From: CALMFG01 sp963666035
GTDB taxonomy: Bacteria > Bacillota > Clostridia > Christensenellales > CALMFG01
Direction of reading: 5' to 3'
Assembly: GCA_963666035.2 (NCBI GenBank)
Contig: CAXXJI010000003.1
Span: 396,726 to 460,725, forward strand
DNA: 64,000 nt
Below, piece after piece: positions 8,974 through 17,490 of the stretch. Positions within the stretch are counted from its first letter, which is position 1. Every line of letters begins with the position of its first letter. The position numbers and the translations under genes were made by a program. Below the pieces are notes generated by a model, which saw nothing but the letters and a program-made list of their open reading frames with translations, ran no database searches and was not told the origin of the DNA.

Positions 8974-10760
8974 AGGATCACTTGTCGGATAGGGATATAG
9001 CCGCGTTATATCCTCATCCATATAAAGTGGACGGGTACTCTTTGTTTATCACTCAGTATAAGAATGGTGCTGAAACCTATAAAAAGCTTTGTAACTTCAT
9101 GCCTTATATCGTGGAAGAAGATGCGATTGATGATGGTGCTGAAATTGCAAGATATGTGATGGTTACCGGCATACATGAGGATGGCACGAGACTGCCTAAA
9201 ACAAGAATACCTGCGTCGGATATCGCTGGCACAACATTCAATTGGCTTATTGAAAACTGGGGAGCAAAATGCAATATTGAACCAGGGAGGAATGTCAAAG
9301 ATAATATCCGCCATGCGCTTCAGAGTACGGCGGCAAATGTTCCGTGCAGAACAATATACAAGCATTTCGGATGGAAGAAGATTAATGGTCAATGGGAATT
9401 CCTGATACCTGGGAAAACGTTTGATGTGCAAGCAGAAGGGAAGCTAAAGAACTATCGCTTCGAGGAGAAAGATGCTGAACTTTCTGCCCGAGCGTCCTTT
9501 GATTTTCTTTTCAGCCAGTATGCCCCGAATGCCTTAACATATCCGCTTATGGCTTATATCTATCTGACACCATTAAATCACTTTTTAAAAGAAGCTAGAT
9601 GCGAACCCAAGACAACGCTTTGCTTGATCGGGAAAACAGGCACAAAGAAAAGCACACTGGCGGCCTTAGCACTTTCCCACTATGGTAGGTTCACGAACGT
9701 GGATTTGCCGCTTTCTTTTCGAGACACCGCAAACAGCATTATAAAAACGGCGTTTATGCTCAAAGATGTTTTAACGGTGATCGATGATTTTCACCCATCG
9801 ACAAAAACCGAAGAACTATCAATGAACACAACGGCGCAGATGATCACGCGGGCCTATGGAGATCGCGTTGGAAGAAGCCGGTTGAGAAGTGACAGTTCTT
9901 TAATGGTTGCGCGACCGCCGCAAGGGAATGCCATCATTACGGCTGAACAATCGCCGGACATCTCGGAAAGCGGGCTGGCAAGAACCATTCAACTGGAGAT
10001 AAAAGAAGGCGACATTAAATTGAATTTGCTTTCTGAGATGCAGATAAAAGCTGACCAAGGGTTATTGTCATCTGCTATGCACAATTATATTCAATGGATC
10101 AAAGGCAAATTCCTAGTATCTGATGAAGCGCACAAAAAATTTATCGAGAATCTTTCAAAACGGTTTAAGAAGAGTAGACAGCACTATATAAGTATTCTTT
10201 CTGAATGTGGAACTGAGTACCATGCTAGATTACCGGAAGTGGGTGCTTGGTTGGACTTGGGGTTGCTTTTTGCCTTCCATTACTTTATGGACATGAACCT
10301 GATTGATGAAGGCATGGGCGAAAGCCATATGGAATATGCGGATGAACTGATTACAGAGCTCATTATCAAGCAAGCGACATTCATAAGAAATGACCGGCCC
10401 AGTATTATGTTTATAGCCAAGCTGGGATCGCTGATTGGGTCAGGTAAAGCAAAGGTAATAGCAAAAGATAATTGGAATAATGATAAACCTATTGGTTTTA
10501 TCGGCTATGAGGATCACGAAAACTATTATCTGATTACCGATGTTGTACATAGCATGGTTAAAAGATTGTGCGAAGAGCAGGGTGAAGTCTTTTCAACCAG
10601 CGCCAAATCATTGTTGAAGCACTTATCTGAGGATGGGTATATTGATGCAAATGCCGCAGTAAGGACGAAAGTTGTTCGAATTGGCGAAACAACACGGCGA
10701 TATCTTGTATTAGGCAAAACTCAGGTGGAGAGCACCTTTGAAAGGGCGCAACATGTGTAA
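8970..10760 (+). CDS. DUF927-like replicative ATPase of the island
   Basis: 596 residues. A P-loop (LIGKTGTKKST, about residues 215-225) and a Walker B-like VLTVIDDFHPST (about 268-280) define an ATPase core, with a later segment GNAIITAEQSPDISESGLART in a sensor-like position. This matches the DUF927/helicase group seen in phages and integrative elements, where it supports replication of the excised circle. The C-terminal approximately 90 residues, ending in a wHTH-like segment, may bind the origin. The downstream 509-bp gene-free region with palindromes would suit an origin. An alternative is a primase-helicase relative. Confidence 0.7.
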   Translation: MKDHLSDRDIAALYPHPYKVDGYSLFITQYKNGAETYKKLCNFMPYIVEEDAIDDGAEIARYVMVTGIHEDGTRLPKTRIPASDIAGTTFNWLIENWGAKCNIEPGRNVKDNIRHALQSTAANVPCRTIYKHFGWKKINGQWEFLIPGKTFDVQAEGKLKNYRFEEKDAELSARASFDFLFSQYAPNALTYPLMAYIYLTPLNHFLKEARCEPKTTLCLIGKTGTKKSTLAALALSHYGRFTNVDLPLSFRDTANSIIKTAFMLKDVLTVIDDFHPSTKTEELSMNTTAQMITRAYGDRVGRSRLRSDSSLMVARPPQGNAIITAEQSPDISESGLARTIQLEIKEGDIKLNLLSEMQIKADQGLLSSAMHNYIQWIKGKFLVSDEAHKKFIENLSKRFKKSRQHYISILSECGTEYHARLPEVGAWLDLGLLFAFHYFMDMNLIDEGMGESHMEYADELITELIIKQATFIRNDRPSIMFIAKLGSLIGSGKAKVIAKDNWNNDKPIGFIGYEDHENYYLITDVVHSMVKRLCEEQGEVFSTSAKSLLKHLSEDGYIDANAAVRTKVVRIGETTRRYLVLGKTQVESTFERAQHV

Positions 10761-10816
10761 CGATTGTTGCATAAGTTGCGCTTAATATGAAATCCAAAGT
10801 TATTGTGCGCTGAGCT

Positions 10817-10887
10817 GGCATACACTTGTATGCCGATATTCGACTAATTTCATAAATAGCAACACATTAAGACATACACCTGTATGC
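10817..10887. repeat. Two copies of a palindrome with CATACAC-TGTATG core
   Basis: Copy 1 at 10817-10834 reads GGCATACACTTGTATGCC, with 6-bp arms and a near-symmetric centre. Copy 2 at 10872-10887 has ACATACACCTGTATGCT. The repeat distance is 54 bp. They look like binding sites for a dimeric protein, either an operator or replication iterons. Confidence 0.5.
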
Positions 10888-11050
10888 TAAAGTTTTAGCG
10901 ATTATAGGACGTATGTTTTTTTGTTGGTTCTGCACCTCTTTAATGGACCTTGATTATCTGTATTGAATTATGCATTCGCAATTTAATTTCCTGAAACGAA
11001 GGCTTGTTTTGATATTTGGAAAAGAATATTATTTGAAAGTATATTGCAGG

Positions 11051-11096
11051 AGCAAGCACGTGATTTGGATAGCCACGGGCTCAAATCACACTTGCT
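11051..11096. other. Imperfect hairpin
   Basis: AGCAAGCACGTGATTTG (11051-11067) is complementary to CAAATCACACTTGCT (11082-11096) apart from a 2-base bulge. There is no T run, so it is not an obvious terminator. It may be part of an origin or a structured RNA. Confidence 0.4.
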
Positions 11097-11269
11097 AGGA
11101 GGACCTAGGACCCAGGGGGAATAATATGCAACTACTATTTAAAAAGCGAATTAATTTTGGGTTACGTGATACTACTTATTCATGAAAGAATATATTAAAT
11201 GGTACAATATACAAATGGGCATATAGAGTCTTGCAACCTCGATAGAAGGACATATTACCGAGCACCTGA

Positions 11270-12724
11270 TTACAAGGTTTCTGAAGCGTCATACAATAGA
11301 CTTAATGTTTCTTCCTTGCTCAAAACCAAGGCACTCTCTTCCATTGAAGAAAAAAAGTCGTAGAATGACTGAATGATGGTCGGCTCGGAGAGAAAACAGC
11401 CTGCGATTGAACCATCTTCTTTTGTGAAATATAGCATAAGCTTAGAATGGCCATAAAGATATATGACCATCTGATCGCAGACAGTTATTGCAGAATCGTC
11501 AACAGCACGGCAATAAAAAGTATCGGATTCAATATCTCTAACCAGTAATTCAAGCAGGTGGATTAGTTCAACCTTGGAAAAATCGTATGCTGTGTCCTTT
11601 GGCATATCCTTGATATGACCGGACATAATAAACTCCAATAAGCCCGAACGCGAGAAGAAATGCTGAAAAACTGGTTTTTTTCTTTCGACGGCGCGATACA
11701 TGACATTTGCAATTTTAATAATATAATCACGACCTTCGACATTTGGTAAAACTTTTTTTTCAATCAAATCGGCATCAAAATAAGCGCCCAAGCATGGGTG
11801 AGCTTCAAGAGTAAACATTTCTTCATTGGCATCAGCTAAAACTGAATCAGTATGCAGTTTAAGTGTTTGTTGCGCATGAAAAATCGGAAGTGTCAATGGC
11901 GCCGCTTTTCTTTTAAGAAATTCAAAATTATCCGAATAAAGCTTAATCATTTCTTCGGTGGTATGGACGATAATGTTATCTAGCGTAGGGGACAGCAGCA
12001 GCAGGTATCGGCTGGTGATAATATAGTAAGGCAACAGGACTTCCTGCTCAATTGAAAAATCGGTATGGCCATAGTAGAAATAAGACTCATAATTGCTGTT
12101 ACCAAAAGCAAGTGGCAATACTTTTGTCAGAGCGATGAGATTATAATTGGGATCATGTGATTTCTTAGGATTTTTAGAAAATCGGATCAGGTGCTGAATG
12201 TGAGGTTTGTTTGGCGAAGAAACCAGCACACGGTTAACCAGATCAAGAATACTATTTTCGCTCGCCGGAATGTTGAGCATAAGCTCAGGACTTGCCGAAT
12301 TAATGAGCTCATCCTCAATAATCTCATGTAATACGGCACTGTTTCCAAGTTTATTATTAAAGATAAAAAGCGGCTTTTCTTGTAGATAGTCAATTGAGAT
12401 TTGCTTGTTGGACCCAAGCGGGTTTCTGGGCTGCGTTGCCAATTCAGAAAACTGCATCAGCATTTCTTTGATATACTCACGATTGGCGTAGGTACTATGG
12501 CCGATTTTTTCTATTGAGTAGAGCCTTTTAACTTCCTGCCGCTGGGCAGGGAAGACGTTAAGACAGGTGCAAAGTTTTTCAATATATTCTGTGTTGGGCA
12601 GGCGCTCACCCTTAAGCGTGCGCTGAAGGGTGGTGCGCTCCAAGCCGGATTGCTTGCAGATTTGATAGATATTGGTGCCGCTTTCGTCGATCAGAGTTTT
12701 TAAGTAGTCATATAGTCTTGTCAT
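11270..12724 (-). CDS. Large XRE-like HTH regulator, divergent from the surface-protein gene
   Basis: 484 residues, ATG at 12724. Residues 1-65 form a cro/C1-type HTH (YQICKQSGLERTTLQRTLKGERLPNTEYIEKLCTCL). The remaining approximately 420 residues show no recognised domain, are intracellular in character and could be a sensor or effector-binding region. It is transcribed away from the LRR surface-protein gene across a 216-bp intergenic region, the usual arrangement for a local regulator. That it controls the surface cassette is inference. It is not phage-CI-like, because CI repressors are far shorter. Confidence 0.7.
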   Translation of the reverse strand: MTRLYDYLKTLIDESGTNIYQICKQSGLERTTLQRTLKGERLPNTEYIEKLCTCLNVFPAQRQEVKRLYSIEKIGHSTYANREYIKEMLMQFSELATQPRNPLGSNKQISIDYLQEKPLFIFNNKLGNSAVLHEIIEDELINSASPELMLNIPASENSILDLVNRVLVSSPNKPHIQHLIRFSKNPKKSHDPNYNLIALTKVLPLAFGNSNYESYFYYGHTDFSIEQEVLLPYYIITSRYLLLLSPTLDNIIVHTTEEMIKLYSDNFEFLKRKAAPLTLPIFHAQQTLKLHTDSVLADANEEMFTLEAHPCLGAYFDADLIEKKVLPNVEGRDYIIKIANVMYRAVERKKPVFQHFFSRSGLLEFIMSGHIKDMPKDTAYDFSKVELIHLLELLVRDIESDTFYCRAVDDSAITVCDQMVIYLYGHSKLMLYFTKEDGSIAGCFLSEPTIIQSFYDFFSSMEESALVLSKEETLSLLYDASETL

Positions 12725-12844
12725 GTTTATGCCTCACTTTATATTAATAAAAGTATAAAAAAACTTATGCACAATTGCAAGCACATATTGTAAAACAGCT
12801 ATCAATTAAAATAAAATATGTAAGAATAACAAAATAGATAATCT

Positions 12845-12895
12845 GGGTGGCGTGTGCCGTTTTTGGAGTACGATAAAAAAGCGGTTGAGCTACCC
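12845..12895 (+). promoter_or_regulatory. Possible structured 5' leader of the surface-protein gene
   Basis: GGGTGGC (12845-12851) pairs with GCTACCC (12889-12895), and inside it CCGTTTTT (12857-12864) pairs with AAAAGCGG (12877-12884). This gives two stacked stems separated by internal loops GTGTG and TTGA. The structure lies 45 bases before the ATG. It matches no riboswitch class that I can recognise. Confidence 0.35.
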
Positions 12896-12940
12896 ATCAA
12901 AAAAACGCGAGATTCGGGTCAACTTTAAGGGGGTTTACTG

Positions 12941-15900
12941 ATGAAACGAAAATTATTTTTCTGTCTGCTTTTTGCGGCAATGATTGTGCTGGTGCCGTGC
13001 GTTGGCTTTGCAGCGAACAGCAATGTTGGCGGCGTTGTCACCATCGACACACCCTGGGCAGGCACACTTCAAGCGGACATTGAGGCGCTGGGCATTACCA
13101 GTGCAGACGAAGTCACCGAACTTTATATCACTGCCACCGATTCCATGGACGCCACAGACCTTGCCTATATTCAAAGCATGTCTAACTTAACCATCCTGGA
13201 TGTCGCCGACACGATTACAGTGGGCGATGTGGGGAACAATTTTTTTTCTGGGCACAGCGCAATAGAGGAAGTGACCTTTCCGGCTACAGCATATGGGGAT
13301 GATACATTAAGCGATTGTGCTGTTTTAACTAGCGTATCGCTTCCAAACGCGCTTACCTTTGGATGGGGGGCATTTGCTGAGTGCACTTTTTTATCATCGG
13401 TATCAATACCTAACGCAACAAATTTTGATGGGAATGCTTTTTATAACAACGATTCATTAGTGAATATAACGCTTGAGCAAGTAACAGAATTTGTATGTAC
13501 TGCGTTTTATGACTGCAACTCATTGACAACCGTTAATTTTCCCGAGTTGATTAGCATCCCTGGTGCTCAGGCATCATCGCAATCATGTTTTTATAATTGT
13601 GATTCGTTAACTAATGTGTCAATGCCCAAAGCGGAAACGTTTGGTGAAGCGGCGTTTTATGATTGCGATGCACTGGTCAGCATTTCTTTACCATTAGCTA
13701 ACACCTTTGCAGATAGTGCATTTATGTACTGCGACAATCTGGAAAATGTGGGTTTGCCCTCAGCTATTGAGGTTGACGATTTTGCTTTTTTCTATGATGT
13801 GGAGCTGACTACAGTAAATCTGCCAAATGCCACAACTTTTGGAGATAATACTTTTTCGGAATGTGCGAGTTTAGCATCCATTACCCTGCCTGAAGCACTA
13901 ACATTTGGAAATAATGCTTACCAGAATTGCGCTTTATTGTCAGCAGTTACTTTACCTAAGGCTACACAATTTGGACATAATGCTTTTGAAAACTGCTTTT
14001 CGTTAGTCAATATATCATTGCCTTTGGTAGAAACATTTGAATCGGGTGCTTTTTCAAACTGCACAGCCTTGGAGTCCGTCGATTTTCCGGAAGCTACAGT
14101 TTTCGGTGACTCTGCCTTTTCAAACTGCATAGCCCTAGAAACAGTATCCCTGCCAAATGCTACTAATTTTGGCTGGGCCTCTTTTTATAATTGCGACGCT
14201 TTACTGAACATTACGCTTGAAAGTGCTGTGCAATTGAGTGTTGAGGCTTTTTCATGTTGTGATAATCTGGTTTCGGTTAGTATGCCCAATGCGCAAGTTT
14301 TCGGAAGTGGCGCTTTTGAGTGTTGTTATTCATTAGCCAATGTTACCTTACCGAATGCGGTAACATTTGGTGACTATGCTTTCTACAAGTGTTATTCGTT
14401 AACTTCTATAGATTTGCCAGAAGCGATATCTTTTGGAGAATATGCATTCGCAACGAAATTCTCATACACTGACCCGTATGAAGGCTCCTCAATAGCAGTG
14501 GTGAACTTGCCCAAGGTGGATAATTTTGGTGAAGGCGCTTTCGCATTTTGCACCGACTTAACCGATATATCAATGCCGAATGCAACGACTTTTGGTGACT
14601 ATGCTTTTTGGGAATGCGATACATTAACAAATATTTCGTTGCCCTCTGCGGTTACCTTTGGTGACTATGCCTTTTGGGATTGTGATCTTGTGCAATCCGT
14701 TGACTTGCCTTTGGTTACTACTTTTGAAAACGGGGCTTTCTGCGACTGCATGGCACTTGAGGCGATTGCCTTGCCAGAAGTGATAACTATGGGAGAAACA
14801 GCGTTTGTCGGGTGTGAAAACTTAATAGCTGTTGAGCTAGCAAAAGTAGAAACTTTGGGTGACAATGCATTCCAGTATTGCGATTCTTTGACAAACGTTT
14901 CATTGCCGAATGTATCCACCTTTGGGAGCGGTGCTTTCAACGGATGTCTATCACTGGTTTACATTTCTCTTCCAATGGCAACAAGCTTTAGTGGAACAGC
15001 TTTTTTTGAATGCCATGCACTGCAAACTGTAGAGATGCCATTTGTTACAAATATTGGGAATGAGTCATTTATGGATTGCTCATCATTAGAGAACATTGTT
15101 TTGCCTGAAGTGTTGGCCATAGGTACTTCGTCTTTTCAGCGTTGCGCTGCGTTAGAAACGGTTTCATTGCCTAAAGCAACAGAAATAGGGGAGTGGTCGT
15201 TCTGGTGGTGCGATAAACTAAATTCAGTTTATATTCCTATGGTTCAGATTTTCAGAGAACACATTTTTGATAATGATTCTGCTAGCATAGATTTGACGAT
15301 GGGTATTTCAATTCCAAGTGTGGTGAGTGATTCCTTCACGGCTTACAACCCCGCCTCAAAAAGCGCCGTGGCCCATGTGCCCGCAAGCGCCCTTACGGCC
15401 TATGACATCGCAGATGGCACGACGGATGGGCTGTGGTACGGCTGGACCTTGAGCACCGAAGCAGCAACCACTACCTACACCATCACTTATAACCTTGACG
15501 GCGGTACCAACAATGCGACCAACCCTGCGACGTTTACATCGACCACACCGACTATCACGCTGGCCGACCCGACCAGAAGTGGTTACACCTTTGATGGGTG
15601 GTATTCGGATGCCGCACTGACCGCGGCGGTAACTTCTATCCCGACCGGAACCACATCCAACGTCACCCTATGGGCAGGCTGGACAGCAGTGGCGGCGGGC
15701 ACCTATACCATAACCTATAACCTTGACGGCGGCACAAATAATGCGGCTAACCCAGCGACGTTTACTTCTACCACGCCGACAATCACGCTGGAAGACCCAA
15801 CAAGAGACGGCTATACCTTTGTCGGCTGGTATCTGGAATCGACTTTTATCACGCCGATTTCCACTATTCCCACAGGGACAACCGCGAACGTATCGTTATG

Positions 15901-16750
15901 GGCGCGGTGGACACCGACAACTGGGTTGATATATTATTCAGTAACATACAATCTGAATGGCGGTACCAACCATCCTAGCAATCCGGAGTACTATTCCGAG
16001 TACGATGATTTTATAATTCTTGGGTTCCCTACACGCTCAGGATATGTTTTCAGCGGCTGGTATAGTGACGCGGCCATGACCGACGGGAACGAAGTGTATG
16101 CCATTTTGCCTAGCACCGCCGCACCGATTACGTTGTGGGCCAAGTGGACGGATGCGGCACTTGCAACTACTTATGATGTCGTTTATTTTCTAAATGGTGG
16201 CGTGAATTCGGACGTAAACCCCGAGGATTTGACAGATTACAGCCCTTATGTCTTTTTGGATGAACCGACAAGGGACGGGTATATCTTTGCCGGCTGGTAT
16301 ACTGACCCAGAATACACCACACCCGCACTGATTATACCAGACGGTATCTCATCCGATATTGTTCTCTATGCGGTATGGATAGGTTTGCCTATGTTTTCGG
16401 TTCGTTATGTCGATGGACTCCCTAACGAGACGGTTACGATGCCTGTGAATAACAATTTTTACTACTTCGGTGATGTGGTTACGCTCTCTTCCTATGAGCC
16501 AATAAGAACAGGCTATACGTTTACCGGATGGTACTTGGATGGGCAACGTGTGACGGGAAGCATCACCGTGACCGGCGATATGCTGTTAATCAGTGGATGG
16601 CGGCTGACAGCTGATTTACCAGCGACCGCAACCAATGATTACCTTTGGATTGTAGTTGTATTGGTTGTGATTGCACTAGCGGGTTTCATGATGTTAATGC
16701 TGCTCATCAAAAACAGGCAAGCGGAGAAGGCCGTCAAACGCGAGGAGTAG
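12941..16750 (+). CDS. Secreted BspA-type LRR protein with InlB B-repeats and a sorting signal
   Basis: 1269-residue cell-surface protein. ATG 12941 follows AAGGGGG. Residues 1-25 are a signal peptide (KRKLFFCLLFAAMIVLVP...FAA). About residues 100-780 are roughly 29 leucine-rich repeats of 23 residues of the BspA/LRR_5 type (consensus C-x-x-L-x-x-(V/I)-x-LP-x-A-x-x-F-G-x-x-A-F). About 845-1220 hold four InlB B-repeats (YTITYNLDGGTNN...GYTFDGWY) and a degenerate fifth. The C-terminus has LPATA at 1226-1230, a hydrophobic helix and a basic tail (KNRQAEKAVKREE), a cell-wall sorting signal layout. Such proteins mediate adhesion or biofilm contact. The class D sortase starts 7 bases later and is the likely anchoring enzyme. 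Confidence 0.88.
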   Translation: MKRKLFFCLLFAAMIVLVPCVGFAANSNVGGVVTIDTPWAGTLQADIEALGITSADEVTELYITATDSMDATDLAYIQSMSNLTILDVADTITVGDVGNNFFSGHSAIEEVTFPATAYGDDTLSDCAVLTSVSLPNALTFGWGAFAECTFLSSVSIPNATNFDGNAFYNNDSLVNITLEQVTEFVCTAFYDCNSLTTVNFPELISIPGAQASSQSCFYNCDSLTNVSMPKAETFGEAAFYDCDALVSISLPLANTFADSAFMYCDNLENVGLPSAIEVDDFAFFYDVELTTVNLPNATTFGDNTFSECASLASITLPEALTFGNNAYQNCALLSAVTLPKATQFGHNAFENCFSLVNISLPLVETFESGAFSNCTALESVDFPEATVFGDSAFSNCIALETVSLPNATNFGWASFYNCDALLNITLESAVQLSVEAFSCCDNLVSVSMPNAQVFGSGAFECCYSLANVTLPNAVTFGDYAFYKCYSLTSIDLPEAISFGEYAFATKFSYTDPYEGSSIAVVNLPKVDNFGEGAFAFCTDLTDISMPNATTFGDYAFWECDTLTNISLPSAVTFGDYAFWDCDLVQSVDLPLVTTFENGAFCDCMALEAIALPEVITMGETAFVGCENLIAVELAKVETLGDNAFQYCDSLTNVSLPNVSTFGSGAFNGCLSLVYISLPMATSFSGTAFFECHALQTVEMPFVTNIGNESFMDCSSLENIVLPEVLAIGTSSFQRCAALETVSLPKATEIGEWSFWWCDKLNSVYIPMVQIFREHIFDNDSASIDLTMGISIPSVVSDSFTAYNPASKSAVAHVPASALTAYDIADGTTDGLWYGWTLSTEAATTTYTITYNLDGGTNNATNPATFTSTTPTITLADPTRSGYTFDGWYSDAALTAAVTSIPTGTTSNVTLWAGWTAVAAGTYTITYNLDGGTNNAANPATFTSTTPTITLEDPTRDGYTFVGWYLESTFITPISTIPTGTTANVSLWARWTPTTGLIYYSVTYNLNGGTNHPSNPEYYSEYDDFIILGFPTRSGYVFSGWYSDAAMTDGNEVYAILPSTAAPITLWAKWTDAALATTYDVVYFLNGGVNSDVNPEDLTDYSPYVFLDEPTRDGYIFAGWYTDPEYTTPALIIPDGISSDIVLYAVWIGLPMFSVRYVDGLPNETVTMPVNNNFYYFGDVVTLSSYEPIRTGYTFTGWYLDGQRVTGSITVTGDMLLISGWRLTADLPATATNDYLWIVVVLVVIALAGFMMLMLLIKNRQAEKAVKREE
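13250..15280 (+). repeat. Tandem 69-bp LRR coding repeats
   Basis: About 29 imperfect tandem units of 69 bp within the surface-protein gene. Each encodes a 23-residue BspA-like LRR with recurring Cys, LP and FG/AF positions. Divergence between units is high at DNA level, so this looks like an old array and not a recent expansion. Confidence 0.85.
15475..16600 (+). repeat. InlB B-repeat (Listeria-Bacteroides repeat) array
   Basis: Units begin near 15475, 15706, 15937 and 16174, each with Y-x-(I/V)-x-Y-x-L-(D/N)-G-G at the start, GYxFxGWY in the middle and LWAxWT or similar at the end. A fifth degenerate unit runs from 16393. The first two units are very similar at DNA level, suggesting recent duplication. 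Confidence 0.85.
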
Positions 16751-16756
16751 CTGTCT

Positions 16757-17404
16757 ATGATGGACATCAAAGACGTGGGTTTCGGAAAAAGCAAATATGA
16801 TATTTGGATTGTTTTGATGAGCATCATGCTTGCCGGGCTTTGTGTGCTGATGGGATTTACTATTAAAACCGAACGGATTAAGGCAAAGGTAGTAGAGGAT
16901 GCCGCGCTCTGGGAGCACACGGTGAGCGCTAAGAAATTAGTACCGACTGAACCAGAGACTGAAAGAATTGTGATAGATGATACGGAAGTCCAACCCGTAG
17001 AGCAAGTAGAAGAAGAGGAGTTACTATCGAAGAAAAATATTGCGGGAGTTATCCGTTTTTCGAGCGACACCGTTATCCCTTATTACAATCAAGGAAGCGA
17101 CGTTGACGAGGGTGCAACGCTTTACAGTGATGTGATGCCGGGCGAGGTTGGCCGAACACTGATTTTCGGGCATCGGGATCAGTCGTTTCGGAATCTAAAA
17201 TACCTAGATGAAGGCGATGTATTAACTTTTGAAACGCTGGAAGGAACATATCGGTATAAAATCGTCAGCATCGACGTGATGCAGCCTGATGAGCTGCCTT
17301 TGTTTGACCCTGACTATGCCAACATCACCCTCGTTACCTGTTATCCGTTTCGATATGTTGGTGCGGCGCCTAAGCGCTATGTGGTGCAACTGAAAATGAT
17401 ATAA
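16757..17404 (+). CDS. Class D sortase
   Basis: 215-residue transpeptidase that should cleave the sorting signal of the preceding surface protein and join it to the cell wall. It has an N-terminal membrane anchor (about residues 14-36), an acidic linker (about 60-95) and the sortase barrel (about 97-215). Catalytic residues are visible: His139 in FGHRDQSF, Cys195 in LVTCYPF and Arg207 in APKRYVV. The GHRD and TCYPF/APKR contexts point to class D, as in Firmicutes. The gene follows the substrate gene by 6 bases with the ribosome site inside the substrate's 3' end, so they form one operon. Pairing with LPATA is inference from adjacency. Confidence 0.88.
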   Translation: MMDIKDVGFGKSKYDIWIVLMSIMLAGLCVLMGFTIKTERIKAKVVEDAALWEHTVSAKKLVPTEPETERIVIDDTEVQPVEQVEEEELLSKKNIAGVIRFSSDTVIPYYNQGSDVDEGATLYSDVMPGEVGRTLIFGHRDQSFRNLKYLDEGDVLTFETLEGTYRYKIVSIDVMQPDELPLFDPDYANITLVTCYPFRYVGAAPKRYVVQLKMI

Positions 17405-17490
17405 CAAGATAAAACCGAAAAACTTGAGTTGTCGGCTAAAAATATTCAGCCTGGAAATTTTTATCAGGATAGAAAAATTTGGAGGAGAAT

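Larger units (their letters stand above)
10761..11269. other. Gene-free 509-bp region with palindromes; possible origin or regulatory region
   Basis: No convincing gene in either strand. It holds two related palindromes (10817-10834 and 10872-10887) and a long imperfect hairpin (11051-11096), followed by GGACCTAGGACCCAGGGGG-type short repeats. It lies just after the replication ATPase gene and at the 3' end of the convergent regulator gene. An origin of replication is inference. Confidence 0.4.

Noticed and set aside
13171..14940. Several open minus-strand frames within the LRR gene with repetitive Ser/Lys-rich products
   Set aside because: They are shadows produced by the 69-bp coding repeats; no ribosome sites, and codon bias follows the plus strand.
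13250..15280. Regularly spaced repeats considered as a CRISPR-like array
   Set aside because: The period is 69 bp without conserved repeat and unique spacer alternation, and the sequence encodes a continuous LRR protein.
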